A stretch of 64,000 nt of DNA from Argyresthia goedartella (lineage: Eukaryota > Arthropoda > Insecta > Lepidoptera > Argyresthiidae): assembly GCA_949825045.1 (NCBI GenBank), contig OX463815.1, positions 19,275,231 through 19,339,230 of the forward strand, written 5' to 3'. The notes under the pieces were generated by a model. The model was not told the DNA's origin and made no database searches. It worked only from the letters and a program-made list of their open reading frames with translations. This document shows positions 40,321 through 51,691 of the stretch, piece by piece (the stretch's first letter is position 1; every line of letters begins with the position of its first letter). Made by a program: the position numbers and the translations under genes.

Positions 40321-42118
40321 ACAAAACTAGATAACGATAAAGTACGTAACAATTTAAAAGACGTTGACTGGAACCAAGCTCTAAATTACCAAAATCCGAA
40401 GGACATACTGAACTTTATAACTGTAAAATTTAAAAATGTGTGCGATAACAGTACACTAGAGATAAAAATAAACACAGGAAAACGAAGGCAATGTGCGTGG
40501 AACTGCAATAGTATAACAAAGATATGTAATAAAAGAGATGAACTATTTGCAATATGGAAAAACAATGAGTGTAATTTGGAAAATAGATTATTATATTATA
40601 TATATAGAAATAAAACGAATAAACATTTAAATAAGATAAAAAACAACTATACCAGAAAGAATATATGTGAAAACTTTAGGAACCCAAAGAAAATGTGGGA
40701 AGTTATTAACAAACTATGTGGTAGAATTGTCAAATCAATAGAAGACACCATAAGTAAAGCTTTTAAAAATCGTCAAATAGATAATATAACAAAGAGGTTT
40801 GCAGAAGAATTCCAGAAAAACGTAAAGAAAAAATTCAACCCATATAGTAGACCACTATTAAATGAAGAATCTTACATGTACAATGTACCCAACACATGTA
40901 TGAGAATTAACAAGATCAGTGATAGGGTGGTACAAGCAATAATTAAGAACTTAAACGATAATAAGAGCTCTGGTTCCGACGGAATCAAAGCACCGGATAT
41001 GAAAAGTATTAATTAAAAAGCATGTATCACCACATCAATATATCCAAACGACCTGAAACTAGGAATAATCAGACCGGTGCATAAGAAAGGTAGCTTTACA
41101 TACATAAATAATTTTAGGCCCATAACCATTTTATCATGCATATACAAAATTATAGAAAAATATTTTGGTCACCAATTAAATCAATGCCTGTCACTAAACA
41201 AAATTATCCACGTAAACCAATATGGATTCCAACAGAAAAAGAATACTGATCAATTATTACTTAAACGTAAAACAAAATGTACTGGCAACATTTGTAGACT
41301 TTAGTAAAGTATTTGAAACTTTAAACTACCCAACATTATACCAAAAACTCCAACAAGGTGGAATATAGGGCCCGCTACTAGAATGGTTTAAAGACTATCA
41401 TAATAACAGATTCACTTCGGTAAGTATAGCAGGTACAGGCAGTAAGCAGATACCTACTGAAGTGGGCTCGGCACAGGGATCAATCCTGGCACCAACCGAG
41501 TACATATTATATGTAAACGATATGTGGAAAATATTTAACAGCTGGTCTGTGTACCAGTTTCCTGATGACACCTGTTTACTATATGCACACAAAAATGTTA
41601 TGGAGGCTCAAAAGAGACTCCAGTCAAATTATGATGCACTATGTAAATGGGCCCCCGATGTTGGATTAGTTATAAATGCACAAAAGACTAAGCTGATGCA
41701 TATTCACTCCCCATATCTCAAAATAACAACACAACCAACTATCCTGGCCCACGATCACCAGTGTTTGCACCAAGGTACCCACAGAGGCACTGGATGTACA
41801 GGGTTTTGTAACAAGTTGGACCTAGTCGAACAGCATACATATCCAGGCATGATAATAGATACACATTTCGATTGGGGTCTACATATTGATTCTATATGCA
41901 AACGGTTAAGAGCTACAATGGGTAAACTAGTAATATTAAAGCATAAAATACCTTTTAACATTCTAAGACTACTATATTTATCACTAGCAGATTCAATAAT
42001 GAGTTATGGCTTAAGCAGCTATGGAAGAACTTATAAAACATACATTGATAACATATATATAATACAACATAAAATGCAAAAAAATATTATTCCAACTAAG
42101 ATAAAAATGCAATACAAA
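40321..42118 (+). pseudogene. LINE ORF2: linker and reverse transcriptase
   Basis: Linker at 40320-41016 (RKNICENFRNPKKMWEVINK, then NDNKSSGSDGIKAPDMKSIN). RT begins YINNFRPITILSCIYKIIEK and QYGFQQKKNTDQLLL, continues FVDFSKVFETLN, GSAQGSILAPTEYILYVNDM, and YQFPDDTCLLYAHKNV with the catalytic Asp pair, where the usual FADD is PDD. The thumb follows to MQYK at 42118. Stops near 41014 and 41367 and one frameshift near 41300 disable it. Confidence 0.8.
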
Positions 42119-44560
42119 TATAAATACGTCGAATCCAAGGTTCACGACGACGACCTTGGCGGTGCGGTGCGGATCCTCCTCTCTGACTGCTCAGTGGCAG
42201 ATGACAGTGCGGAGACTTTGGAGTCACTACATCGCAAGCACCCGCCGCCGTTGCGAGACCTCCACTTCCCTCCGGAACCAGTCCTCTCAAGTGAGTCATT
42301 GGCGGTTGAAGCGGCTGACGTATTGGAGGCTATTATGTCATTCAATAGCGGGTCCGCAGCCGGCCTGGATGGGATCCGACCCGGTGTTCTGCTGCGGCTG
42401 GAGATAATGGGGCAACCCTTTCACGATCGCTAGTTCACCTAGCAAATTTTATGCCGAAGGGTTTGGTCAACAGGGAGGTTTGCCCCTTCCTTTATGGCGC
42501 TTCCCTATGTGCTCTACGTAAGAAGGACAGGGGTATCTGTCCTATAGCAGTGGGGAGCGTCTCCGTCGCTTGGTGGCCAAACTCGGTTGTAGAGCAGTTA
42601 GGGGCGTCGCATCCTCCATTCTTCAGCCGCAGCAGTTGGGGTTCGGAGTTCCCTTGGGTTGCGAGGCCGCAATTCACGCCACCCGGTCGTTTTCGTTCGA
42701 ACGGAAAAACTCTGACAACATCATTGTGAAGGTTGACCTACAGAACGCTTTCAATACGGTTGAGCGTGACGTCATGTTGTATAAGGTCAACGAATTGGTT
42801 CCGACCCTATATCCGTTTCTCCACGAATGTTACTCGGGTGTAAGTAACTTGTTTTTTGGCAAAAACCTGGTGGAGTCTCGGGTGGGCGCGCAACAGGGTG
42901 ACCCCTTAGGGCCACTGTTGTTTAGCTTAGCGATCCACGACGTTGTAAAATCAGTAAACACCCCATTGAATATTTGGTACCTGGATGATGGCACCATCGG
43001 GGGACCTCCCGAGGTGTTCGTGGACGCATTGAAGGCTATTATCAGTGGTCTGGGGGAGTTGGGCCTTCACCTCAACTCAGAAAAATGCGAGCTATTCGCT
43101 TGCTCTGGGAATCTGGCCCAAGATTCCAGAGCGGAGTTGGATCTTTTGATGCCAGGGGTGAAGGTCCTAACTAAAACAAGTTTTACTTTATTGGGCGCGC
43201 CCATTTTTCCGGAAGGTGTACCGGGGGTTTTAGGGGATAAGTTAAAGTCCTTGGCTGGGGCAAAACCACACCTTAAGGAGCTTTCCGCTCATGTGGCTCT
43301 AACAATTCTACGGAGTTGTCTGTCCCTGCCAAGGCTAACATACACTTTGCGAACCACTCCGGTTTGGCTGTGTAGGAGGGAGGCAGATTCATATGATAAC
43401 GAGTTAATGAGTCTGTTGGAGATGTTTTCAAACGTGAAAATGTCTCCCTCCCAATGGGATCAAGCGGCCCTTCCAATATGGTTTGGTGGTCTCGGCGTTC
43501 GTCGCCTACAGGACTCGGAGCTCCCAGCTTTCTTGGCCTCTTCGCATGGGGTGCTTGAACTAGTCACTCGCATTTTAAAGTTTAACAGTGACGGTTTTGG
43601 CATTCCTTTTGCGGAAGAGGCTCTTTAGCGGTGGCGGGCCCGTTGTCCGAGGGGAGATGTCCCGGAGAAGCCCGGCGTGCTGCGCCCCTGGGATGAAGAG
43701 TTGTGCAATGTGTCCCTTGACAGGCTGTTAGCGCAGAGCTCGGGAGCGGAACTTGCTCGTCTGCGAGCAGTCTCTCAGCCGGAGTCAGGTGCTTGGCTGC
43801 ATGCGTTGCCGTCTCCGCATTTAGGAACCCTTCTGGACGACAACTCCCTGCGTGTAGCCGTGGCGCTTCGTCTGGGTTGCGATATCTGCGAACCGCACCA
43901 CTGTGTTTGCGGTGCGTCGGTAGATTCGCAGGGACATCATGGGCTACACTGTGCTAGAAGTGCAGGGAGACTCTCTCGCCACCACTCGATCAACGACATC
44001 GTCCGGAGGGCTCTCGTCTCTGCTGACATTCCATCAGTTCTCGAACCACCGGGTTTGAGTCGCAGCGACGGGAAGCGTCCGGACGGTCTCACCTTGATAC
44101 CGTGGTAGAGAGGTCGTTGCCTTTTATGGGATGCTACTTGTGTGTGCACGTTCGCGGCATCCCACATTGGCTCCACCATGGTGACACCTGGGGCTGCTGC
44201 GGAGTCGGCGGCGCGGCAGAAATGCCTAAAATACGCACAGCTGATGGGGAGCTACCTGTTTGTTCCCTTGGCCGTCGAGACCACGGGTATTTGGGGTGCT
44301 CAGGGCAGGATGTTTGTCAAGGACATTGGGCGACGCTTGAGGGACCGAGGTTTTGACAATAGTTCCGGAGCGTTCCTGATCCAAAGGATCTCACTCGCCT
44401 TGCAGCGCGGTAATGCTGCCAGTGTGATGGGTACCTTTGGGTCGGGCATGTCCTGGGGCGGTTTATTTGTTTAGTATTTTGTTTTTTATTATGTTCAGTT
44501 TTTGTGTGTGTGTAGTTTTTAATTATTTGGTAATTTTAAATGCTTAGCTTATTTTAATTG
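42119..44560 (+). mobile_element. Non-LTR element with CCHC and RPD carboxyl end, inserted in a LINE
   Basis: A 5'-truncated copy of a second type of retroelement, flanked by 7-bp target duplications ATACAAA. GC content is much higher than in the LINE it entered, so its boundaries are also visible in composition. The 3' untranslated part is only about 85 bases. I recognise the protein as a type common in marine invertebrate genomes, but I cannot name the clade. Confidence 0.8.
42125..44474 (+). pseudogene. Reverse transcriptase with C-terminal CCHC and RPD/WDATC region
   Basis: N-terminal piece DDDLGGAVRILLSDCSVADD, HRKHPPPLRDLHFPPEPVL, FNSGSAAGLDGIRPGVL. A frameshift near 42430 and another near 42600 lead into the RT core: QLGFGVPLGCEAAIHATRSF, VKVDLQNAFNTVERDVML, GAQQGDPLGPLLFSLAIHDV and NIWYLDDGTIGGPPE with the catalytic YLDD. 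After a stop at 43626, ESGAWLHALPSPHLGTLLDD, CGASVDSQGHHGLHC (CCHC-like), LEPPGLSRSDGKRPDGLTLI, a stop, LLWDATCVCTFAASHIG, VETTGIWGAQGRMFVKDIGR and LALQRGNAASVMGTF. The RPD...WDATC spacing resembles a PD-(D/E)XK restriction-like endonuclease, as in R2-type elements; that link is inference. Confidence 0.8.
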
Positions 44561-44569
44561 ATACAAAGA

Positions 44570-44861
44570 GGATGATAAAGCAATATTTGACTATTGTAAA
44601 ATAATCAATGTATACAATAAAACAAACATGCTAATTATATGTGACGAAACAAACAACATTCACAATGTAAAACATAATAATAATGATTATGGTAAAAGAA
44701 CAACGCAATGTATTTTACCACAGATACTCAATAAAATCCCAAACGAGGTAATATATTCCATATGTATAAATAACCACAAATGTAAAACTATTCTAAAAAG
44801 GTACTATCAAGAGAGAAAGGAAAAAGAGTCGGCCTACACGGCCGGTCATCATAAGTCTTAA
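44570..44861 (+). pseudogene. LINE ORF2 C-terminal end, after the insertion
   Basis: Reads DDKAIFDYCKIINVYNKTNM, TQCILPQILNKIPNEVIYSI and KTILKRYYQERKEKESAYTA, stop TAA at 44859. It continues exactly in frame from 42118 once the insertion and one target duplication are set aside. Confidence 0.75.
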
Positions 44862-44880
44862 TAAATATGAGCTTTTGGGG

Positions 44881-45060
44881 TTGCCAATATGTACGGTTCT
44901 ACCATACATGTTAGCAACTGCTATTTGCTGATGTTGCGACCAACTTAGGCGCAAGTATTTTTACATCATACTAACGAGTACGTCACCAACCGTCGTAAGA
45001 CATACACTCAGAGTTCTGAGGTCGCTGTGATCGTGACATCGTCGGTCCGCCAGTCAGAAA
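44881..45060 (-). other. BEL-A edge, unassigned
   Basis: Downstream of the integrase remnant on the minus strand the reading frame is lost just after LTPGHFLTGGP. The stretch starting TGTCACGATCACAGCG could be the beginning of a BEL-A LTR, but no second copy lies in the window to prove it. Confidence 0.25.
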
Positions 45061-46265
45061 GTGACCCGGTGTTAGGTAGTTGTAGAATTCTTCCGGATCT
45101 TCAGTGAGTGAGCATAGGGGGCGGGAGTTCATGCACGCTTCGATTTGAGTTAGGAGAGTTGTGAATTATTCGAAAGTTGGCTTCTGTTCTCCCAGGACAC
45201 TACGTAGATGGTGTTTCATCGACTTAACGGACGCTTCCCATAGTCCGGCGGCAAATGGCAACGCCGGCGCGTTAAAATGCCACTGTACTTCCAGTTTGTT
45301 GATCTCTTCGAAGAATTCTGGAGACATCATGGTTTAAAATCTTCGAATTCGTTGCGTAATAACTTGGCCCCTCCAATAAAGTTAGTCGACCGGTCCGATA
45401 TGAGTTCGGTTTTTCTTTAATGAGACAGTTTTATTCATGTTCAAAGTAATGATTTGCAGCGGATAGTTCTTTGGTCGCTAAGATGCTGGTTTCAAGTTTC
45501 TCACTGTTTAGTGCATTTGTACCGAAGCGCCGTACCCAGCCGATGATTCTTGTTACACGAGTTAATGTTTTACACTTTATTAGTAAATCACTTATAACAT
45601 TGTTTGAAGTTAGGGTTGTTGCAGGTAAATTTTCAAGTTCGTCACTTGTAGTGAAATAACAAACTGGTTTTTTCCGGGACTATGCATCATTTGATTTTGT
45701 AGGAAGTCGGGTCCATTCCACCATAAGTTGTAGTTGAGAAGTTGAGTGGGGTATAAACTACGTGACGCACAGTCTGCAGGGTTGATCTCGGATTTGATAT
45801 AGTGCCAGTCTATCGAAGGGATCAATTGGGTGATCTTAGTCACTCTGTTTGCGACGTATCTTTTCCAAGTACGACTTGCGAATCGCGCCAGACTTCAACT
45901 TTCATATATTGTTTTTAAAGGCTTCCTTTACTTTCTTCTTAAGTTGTGCCAGTAGTAGGGCACCGCAGAGCACTAATCGTGGTAGTGTCAGTGTTAGCGA
46001 CAACAAGGCAACCCTAGTTTTCGCGGCGAGTAGAGCTATAGTTGGTGGGCCGCTTGAGTTAATAACTCGGCTGTAAATGACGCACGAATAGGCTTTCATG
46101 CTCGCATCACAGTAACCAAGTAATTCGATATTATTGGGTTTCCACCGAGCCATCTGTTACGTTTAATATCTTGGATAACAGGGAGCTCTGATCTCATCTT
46201 CTGCCACTCATTTGTATTTCTACTGGGAGGGCGTCGTTCCAGCCAAGTTTATTAACCCACACTTT
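45060..46265 (-). pseudogene. BEL-A pol: RNase H and partial integrase
   Basis: BEL/Pao retrotransposon remains. RNase H fragment at 45902-46153 (NIELLGYCDASMKAYSCVIY, KTRVALLSLTLTLPRL). Then 45610-45843 with INPADCASRSLYP, typical between RNase H and integrase, then the linker near 45440-45600 (SDLLIKCKTLTRVTRIIGWV). The zinc-binding domain and first catalytic Asp of the integrase are deleted; it resumes near 45420 with SDRSTNFIGGAKLLRNEFED and ends with LLTQIEACMNSRPLCSLTED and LTPGHFLTGG. Multiple frameshifts. Confidence 0.8.
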
Positions 46266-46725
46266 TTATAATAGCAACTTCGCTGCGATAGTGATGGGTG
46301 AAAACCAGCCAAGAGGGTCATACAGCTTCGAAATCTCTGACAGTAGTCTTCTCTTGGTTATAGGAGTACTAGTAGGGCTTTCTTCTAATTCCCAGTTGAA
46401 GATAAAAGTATCGCTAATCGGATTCCATCCCAGGCCAAGCATTTTCATCGATTCTCCGTGTTTGAAGCCAAATGAGTCCTGTAGTGATAGTTGATCTTTT
46501 GACAAATTTCCAAGTAGTTCAGGGTGGTTTGATGTCCACTTGCGTAAGTTCATGCCGCCCCTTTTTAGTAGATCGATGAGGGCGACTTGTAAGTCTTTGG
46601 CTTCCTCGACAGTGTCTCCGCCGCTGACGAGGTCGTCCATATAAAATTGATTTTCCAGTACGTAGGCTGCTTCTGCGCTTTTGTGACCGTCGTCCATGTC
46701 GAGCTGTTTGAGAGTCCTCATAGCT
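46266..46725 (-). pseudogene. BEL-A pol: reverse transcriptase, second part
   Basis: AMRTLKQLDMDDGHKSAEAA, NQFYMDDLVSGGDTVEEAKD with the catalytic YMDD, MNLRKWTSNHPELLGNL, FKHGESMKMLGLGWNPISDT, ISKLYDPLGWFSPITI. This is the fingers-to-connection part of a BEL/Pao reverse transcriptase. The upstream half is at 47461-48064 and the two are split by a LINE fragment. Confidence 0.85.
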
Positions 46726-46732
46726 AACCACG

Positions 46733-47218
46733 AGGTGTTTGCTAACCACATGAATTTACATCACGAGGATTGAGTCTATTCAGAGGAGATTCATGAGGCA
46801 TTATCAGTCAAAATTGTTTGGTTCACACGCGGGGTACAGGGACGGCCTAACACAACACTCCTTGATGTCACTGGAGGGCAGGAGAATGCTGGCGGATCAG
46901 AAACTGCTATACGATGTGATCAACAACAGGCTGGACAGCTCTTCGCTGGTGAGCTCGGTGCTGCTGAGGGTCGCACCTGCGCGCTCGCGCCGGCACCTCC
47001 CGGCGCTGCTTGGACACGCGCGCACACGCACCAATTATGCTTTGCATTCGGCACTGAATAGGAGCATATACATATATGAGAAATACTTTGCGGAAGTCGA
47101 TGTCTTTTGCCTAAGCCGTCCTCAATTTATATCCAGGATTTGTACAGAAATCGGTCAGATTATACACAACGATCAACATTGATATCCGGGGAACTATTTA
47201 TTTATCACACTCACGCAA

Positions 47219-47249
<31 letters not shown>

Positions 47250-47453
47250 CACACTTAAATATCAATTAATTTAAATTTAATGCCAACTTAATTGAATTTA
47301 ATGTTATGTTATTGTTTAGGGTTACTTTTCCTCCTATCAACTTTCTTATCGGTTTGTTTCGTAACTGGCATTTCGTATTTATATTAATTATTTCTTGTAT
47401 TTGTATTTATATGCTGTGAAACAACTAATAATAATAAATAAATAAATAAATAA
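46733..47453 (+). mobile_element. 3' fragment of a jockey-type LINE inserted in BEL-A
   Basis: AACCACG at 46726-46732 is repeated at 47454-47460 as target duplication. The insert carries the C-terminal end of a reverse transcriptase (46793-47182: MRHYQSKLFGSHAGYRDGLT, LTQHSLMSLEGRRMLADQKL, RTNYALHSALNRSIYIYEKY), a (CA)n run (47214-47245) and a 3' tail of AATA repeats (47427-47453). It is strongly 5'-truncated. Confidence 0.85.
47214..47245. repeat. (CA)n microsatellite in a LINE 3' region
   Basis: A run of CA dinucleotides between the end of the RT fragment and the AATA tail of the LINE at 46733-47453. Confidence 0.85.
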
Positions 47454-47460
47454 AACCACG

Positions 47461-48064
47461 GTGCGCTTTTCATTCCATAGGTGACGGTGCATAGCTGGTA
47501 AGACTTCAGTTTTTCAGTAGGGGAGTCGCGCCACAAAACTTTCTGTAATTTTTGTTGGTGATCGGCTATCCAAATACAACGGTACATTTTTTTTCAATAA
47601 CCGCTGTATAAGCAAATCTCTACGACCCAGCCTATGATGAGAGCTTGGATATCTTTTTGCAGATTGGGACCTTTTTCTTACAGCTGATTTAAACTGCAGC
47701 CGCTGGAAGTAACTTGTGATGCATTAAAGACCACTCTCACTTTTGTTGTAGTTGATTGTTCCCGTTCTACACCCGGGTGCGTTAGGTAACATTCAGGTGT
47801 GGATGGTGAGTTTAGAAGCGCTTGTTTCATATGACCCAATTCGGCGTATTCTCGCATGAAGTCTCTGTACAGTCTCGCAAGTTTGTTTTTTCTTTGAAGC
47901 CTTTTTTCTTGTTGTAGGAATAGCGCCGTGGCAATGAGATTGGAATTACCCAGTTTTTCCTCGTATTTGGGAAGGAATGGAATTTCCACTATGTATTTTC
48001 CACCTGCGTCCCGTTGCACTGTCTTTATCACGTTAAACGCCGGAGAAATTTTCGTATCTTTCTA
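47461..48064 (-). pseudogene. BEL-A pol: reverse transcriptase, first part
   Basis: 47678-48031 gives QRDAGGKYIVEIPFLPKYEE, RLYRDFMREYAELGHMKQAL and VRVVFNASQVTSSGCSLNQL. Then, across frameshifts, GPNLQKDIQALIIGWVVEIC, MYRCIWIADHQQKLQKVLWR and LCTVTYGMKSAPW. These are the N-terminal RT motifs of BEL/Pao elements. Its other ends lie beyond the LINE (left) and beyond a piggyBac (right). Confidence 0.85.
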
Positions 48065-48526
48065 TTGAGGCTATGGGGGACACCATGTGGCCGACACACT
48101 ATGTTTACGTTGGGGCCGTGGGGGACACCATGTGACCACGGCCTAGAGACGATTTCAAACCACTCTGATGAGCCACCGGGCACATACACCGAGCTAATTC
48201 GCATCTTATGTGACCCCCGTGGCCCCGTAGAGAAGTCAATTCAGCTTGGTTCAATTCAATATGGCGTTTTTGTAGGGATTTGACCTAAATAAGCGGTTGC
48301 GTGTGCATGTATACGGGTGGTTAGTATGTTTGTCATCATTTATCTCCCAAACGAATGAACCGATTTTGGTGCGGATTTTAGGGTTTCGAGTACAGCTAGT
48401 TTTGCAGTAAATTTTTACTATTCAGGCTGATAAAGACAAATAAAATGTTGTTAATCAAGTATTGATTTAAAATTATAATCACAAAACTTAAAAAATATGC
48501 GATTGAGATCAATGTATTATTAAATG

Positions 48527-48634
48527 TTTTCACAAAATTTGTTGATTACCTAGATGTGGTATTACCGATAACTGAGAACTTTAAAATAACTGAGAACAAA
48601 CCAATATCTAGGTAATCAATGAATTTTGTGGAAA
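48527..48634. repeat. Inverted duplication at the end of the piggyBac gene
   Basis: TTTTCACAAAATTTGTTGAT, TACCTAGAT (48527-48555) is mirrored at 48606-48634 with a few mismatches. The transposase stop falls in the right arm. The duplicated arm and a 50-base spacer could form a hairpin in transcripts. Confidence 0.65.
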
Positions 48635-49685
48635 CATTCAATGCAAAGAAAAGGTTTATCTGGGCAGCAGGCACAAAAAGTAGCAACATGGTCTTGACAT
48701 TTTCTTTGTAGCATTGCTGACATGTTCGGCGAGCTGTTCTACTGGGGCCATCTGTCTTTGTGAGCTTGTGTTTTACTCTTTTTGGTCTCGAATCTTCTCT
48801 CGCTACTTCTTTTTTCGCCAGCAAACCCTTGAGTATCTCCTTCCTGAAATCGACTATTTGCATTTTTTTTCCCAGTATCCTTCTGATGCATTCACTACAG
48901 CAGTGTTCAAGAGCAAATTGATGGCTACTTTTTTATATTTTTTTACAGACTTTCGTAGGGGTGTTGAATAAGCAGTCATTTGGTCCGATAAATCAACTGC
49001 TCCTTTTGCTTTATTATAATCGAGAATAATCTTTGGCTTCGAAAGTTCTTTCCCGCGCTTGTTATTGACACTCTGTACGATGACGTCTCGCTTATTTTTC
49101 CACTTCGGGACAGTTATTCTATCAGCACTCTCCATGCTGGCCCCGTTTCAGCTTTGTGTTGACGACTTCTTTCGGTAGATTCTTCCTGTTCTTGCGAAGT
49201 GTTCCGACAAAGATGAGTTTCGTTTTTAAGAAGGTCGCGTGCTAAGTCTAAACTTGTGTACCAATTATTTTTGTATAATATTGAGTAGGTCACTGCAAAG
49301 CGACATGACAACTTTAGCTGGCGTAGTGTTGATCTCGTCATTTTCTTTTCCCGCATAAATAATGAGTTTGCACTTATATCCAGGTAGTGTGCACAGCTTG
49401 AATTCTTTTATGCCATATTTATGGCGCTTTTGTTTATAATATTGGCGAAATATAATTCTACCGCGGAATGGCACGACACTTTCATCGATACAGAGATCTT
49501 CGGCAGGAGTATAAAGCTTCTTGAAGCTTTCATTCATGGTGTTCCGAAGAGTTCTAACACGGTGCAGTCTATCAGATTTATTGGCATTGTCGTTTTGAGA
49601 AAAATGCAGCATTTGTAATAGTATTTCGAATCGATTACGAGACATTATTGTTCGAGCAAACAGGTGTCCAACAATTTAATCTTTC
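48590..49685 (-). pseudogene. piggyBac transposase, central and C-terminal part
   Basis: 49265-49645: MSRNRFEILLQMLHFSQNDN, KLYTPAEDLCIDESVVPFRG (catalytic Asp region), QYYKQKRHKYGIKEFKLCTL. After frameshifts, 48854-49135: NKAKGAVDLSDQMTAYSTPL, KKYKKVAINLLLNTAVVNAS. Then the Cys-rich end, TCQQCYKEN and in another frame FCACCPDKPFLCIECF. The aspartates of DESVVPFRG and AVDLSDQM are catalytic positions in the family. A stop lies just before MSRNRFE and there are several frameshifts. Confidence 0.85.
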
Positions 49686-49689
49686 GTCC

Positions 49690-51150
49690 AATAATCTGAT
49701 ATTAATAATAATAATAATATAATAATAATAATTTATTTTACCAAAAAATATTACAAACTCGCTTATAATAATAACTAACAAATTGTTGAGCAATTTATAT
49801 GTAACAGGTGCGGAAAGGTTTTTTAAGTATACTGCCCCCTGCACTAGTTTTTATAAACTGTGTTGCAGCAGGGCATGTTAACAATTAACAATTTACACAA
49901 TTGCAGTACAGACGTGTAGGTACTAACACTGAGGTTATCAAATAGCTTGTTTATTCTTAATTAAAGTTATAGTTAAAGATCTAAATGAATTATAAATATT
50001 ACCTAATATAAAATAGAAATTGAAAATTAAAAATTTATATTAGCTTAGCTTTTTCAATACTGAGGTATGTATAATTGTGATTATACATGCACATATGCAT
50101 GTTTATAAATGTTTAATGGATATAGTTTTTTATAATAGAATGTTTAAGTATATATATATATACATATATATATTTATACATGATTCGATATAATAATAAA
50201 TAAAATAATAAATAATAATAATAATATATATGCTTACATTTATAATATATTAAATTTGGCTAAAATAAATGAGTTATGATTTTATAGGTATATCATTTTT
50301 AGGAGGTTATTTTTAAAAGATTCTCAGTTTGCTCATAGTTAAGCCCACTCAAGTAGTTGCCTGATATTTTCTTACAGTTATATTTCGTATTTTTTCTAAT
50401 AGGGCAGGTAGCGCAGATTTTGTTATATATATATGGTCCTAAAAAGTGACAGAAGTGTTGAAAAAAACTTGTCTGGCATAGAGGGACTATATAAACATTA
50501 TCCAATCTTCTTTGGGAGATCTGCTCTGGTGGAATGATGCTGTGTTGTCTTAGGAGAAGCGCGCTCATATATAATTGTCGTATCGTTAGGACTTTAAATT
50601 CACGGTAGAGATCTTCAGTAGGATATCGGTAGGGTTTGAAAGTTGAAGTCTTTATGATTGCCCTCTGAGCTCTTTCAATCTTAATAAGGTTACTTTTATC
50701 GCTGCCCCCCACGCAGTTATACCATAGGATGCTACAGATTGGCACAGCGAGTAGTAAACCACCTTTATTGTATCAATATCCTTGATGTGTCGTAATTTTT
50801 TAAAGATACATATAAGTTTACGTAGGCGTGCGCTCAGTGAACTTATTTGTGTTTTCCAGTTTAGGTTCTGGTCTATCATGACACCCAGGTATTTTACGTA
50901 TGGAGCTTGCGTTAAGACGTAGCAATTGCAGCTGGGTAGCCTAGGGTCACATGAGTGGGCCCGGAGTGAGAAGTGGTCGGGTTGGGTATTGTTTCTAATA
51001 CTGAAGGTAAGAAACTTTGTCTTGTCTAGATTTAGTGTCAGTATGTTAGAATTCAACCAATTAAGAACCTTACTTAATCCTTCCTCTGCCAACATTTTGG
51101 CATAATCCCACGTTTTTGCGTCAAATAATAATACGGTGTCATCTGCGAAT
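49690..51150 (-). mobile_element. Jockey-like LINE, 5'-truncated, inside piggyBac
   Basis: It starts in the reverse transcriptase at FADDTVLLFDAKTWDYAKML and carries NILTLNLDKTKFLTFSIRNN, YVKYLGVMIDQNLNWKTQIS, then after a frameshift MPICSILWYNCVGGSDKSNL and the C-terminal end (stop near 50299). The 3' untranslated region is very AT-rich and ends in (AAT)n at 49697-49730. AATTTCA at the 5' junction and AATATCA at the 3' junction look like a target duplication with one mismatch. Confidence 0.8.
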
Positions 51151-51691
51151 GAAATTAAATTAGGAAGTCTTACCAGACCCATAAATAATATCAGAGCAAA
51201 GAAGCTTTTCATCTCCTCAATGGTAGTAGGCGACCAGTTACGAATGCGAGCTACCCTGGACGCTTCCTGTTGAGTGATTTTGCAAACTGCAAATTGATTG
51301 GCACCAATAGCAAGTAAAAATCAGCTGGAGATTTGTCAATCATAGTGGCGCGAATATTAGGTGGCATGCCAGGGATTTCGGTGAAAGCAATAACGTGGCG
51401 CTGATTACCCACTGGCAAAGTCCATGTATTTGTAAATGGACATCATTTACAAAAACATGTGCTTCCCGTAGTGTCAGGAACAGCATGAAGATCCTCGAAG
51501 TCACTTTCTACACTATTGTAGACCATAACACGACGTCGTTTAAGTTGAGTTGGTTGAATACAATCCATTTGTTCCTCTTCCGAGCTGACATGAAAACTGC
51601 TGTATAGGAGATTCAATTCTAAGTCTTCGATTTGTGATAAGTCTTCTTGGCTTATCTCATAATCACCGAATGTGTTGAAATCGTCCTCCAT
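51151..51691 (-). pseudogene. piggyBac transposase, N-terminal part
   Basis: Starts MEDDFNTFGDYEISQEDLSQ at 51691, an acidic N-terminus typical of the family. Across a frame change it reads MPPNIRATMIDKSPADFYLL, then (from 51212) MKSFFALILFMGLVRLPNLI, where the LINE begins. The 186-codon frame at 50652-51212 runs from piggyBac into LINE sequence and is an artefact of the insertion. Confidence 0.75.

Larger units (their letters stand above)
38930..44880 (+). mobile_element. Jockey-like LINE with FP-domain ORF1, interrupted at 42119-44560
   Basis: Order: ORF1 with a baculovirus-FP-like C-terminal domain, an apurinic-type endonuclease, a reverse transcriptase, then (after an inserted element) the C-terminal end of ORF2, stop at 44859-44861 and a short tail with AATAAA. 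The 7-bp ATACAAA at 42112-42118 is repeated at 44561-44567, and the reading frame picks up across the insertion without a shift. The element abuts or was inserted into BEL-A at about 44.88 kb. Confidence 0.85.

Noticed and set aside
42451..42729. 92-codon ORF in the inserted retroelement
   Set aside because: Only its first third is in the RT frame; the rest is out of frame past a shift near 42540-42600.
46793..47182. Stand-alone host gene
   Set aside because: The 129-codon frame is the C-terminal end of a LINE reverse transcriptase, bounded by a 7-bp target duplication and an AATA tail.
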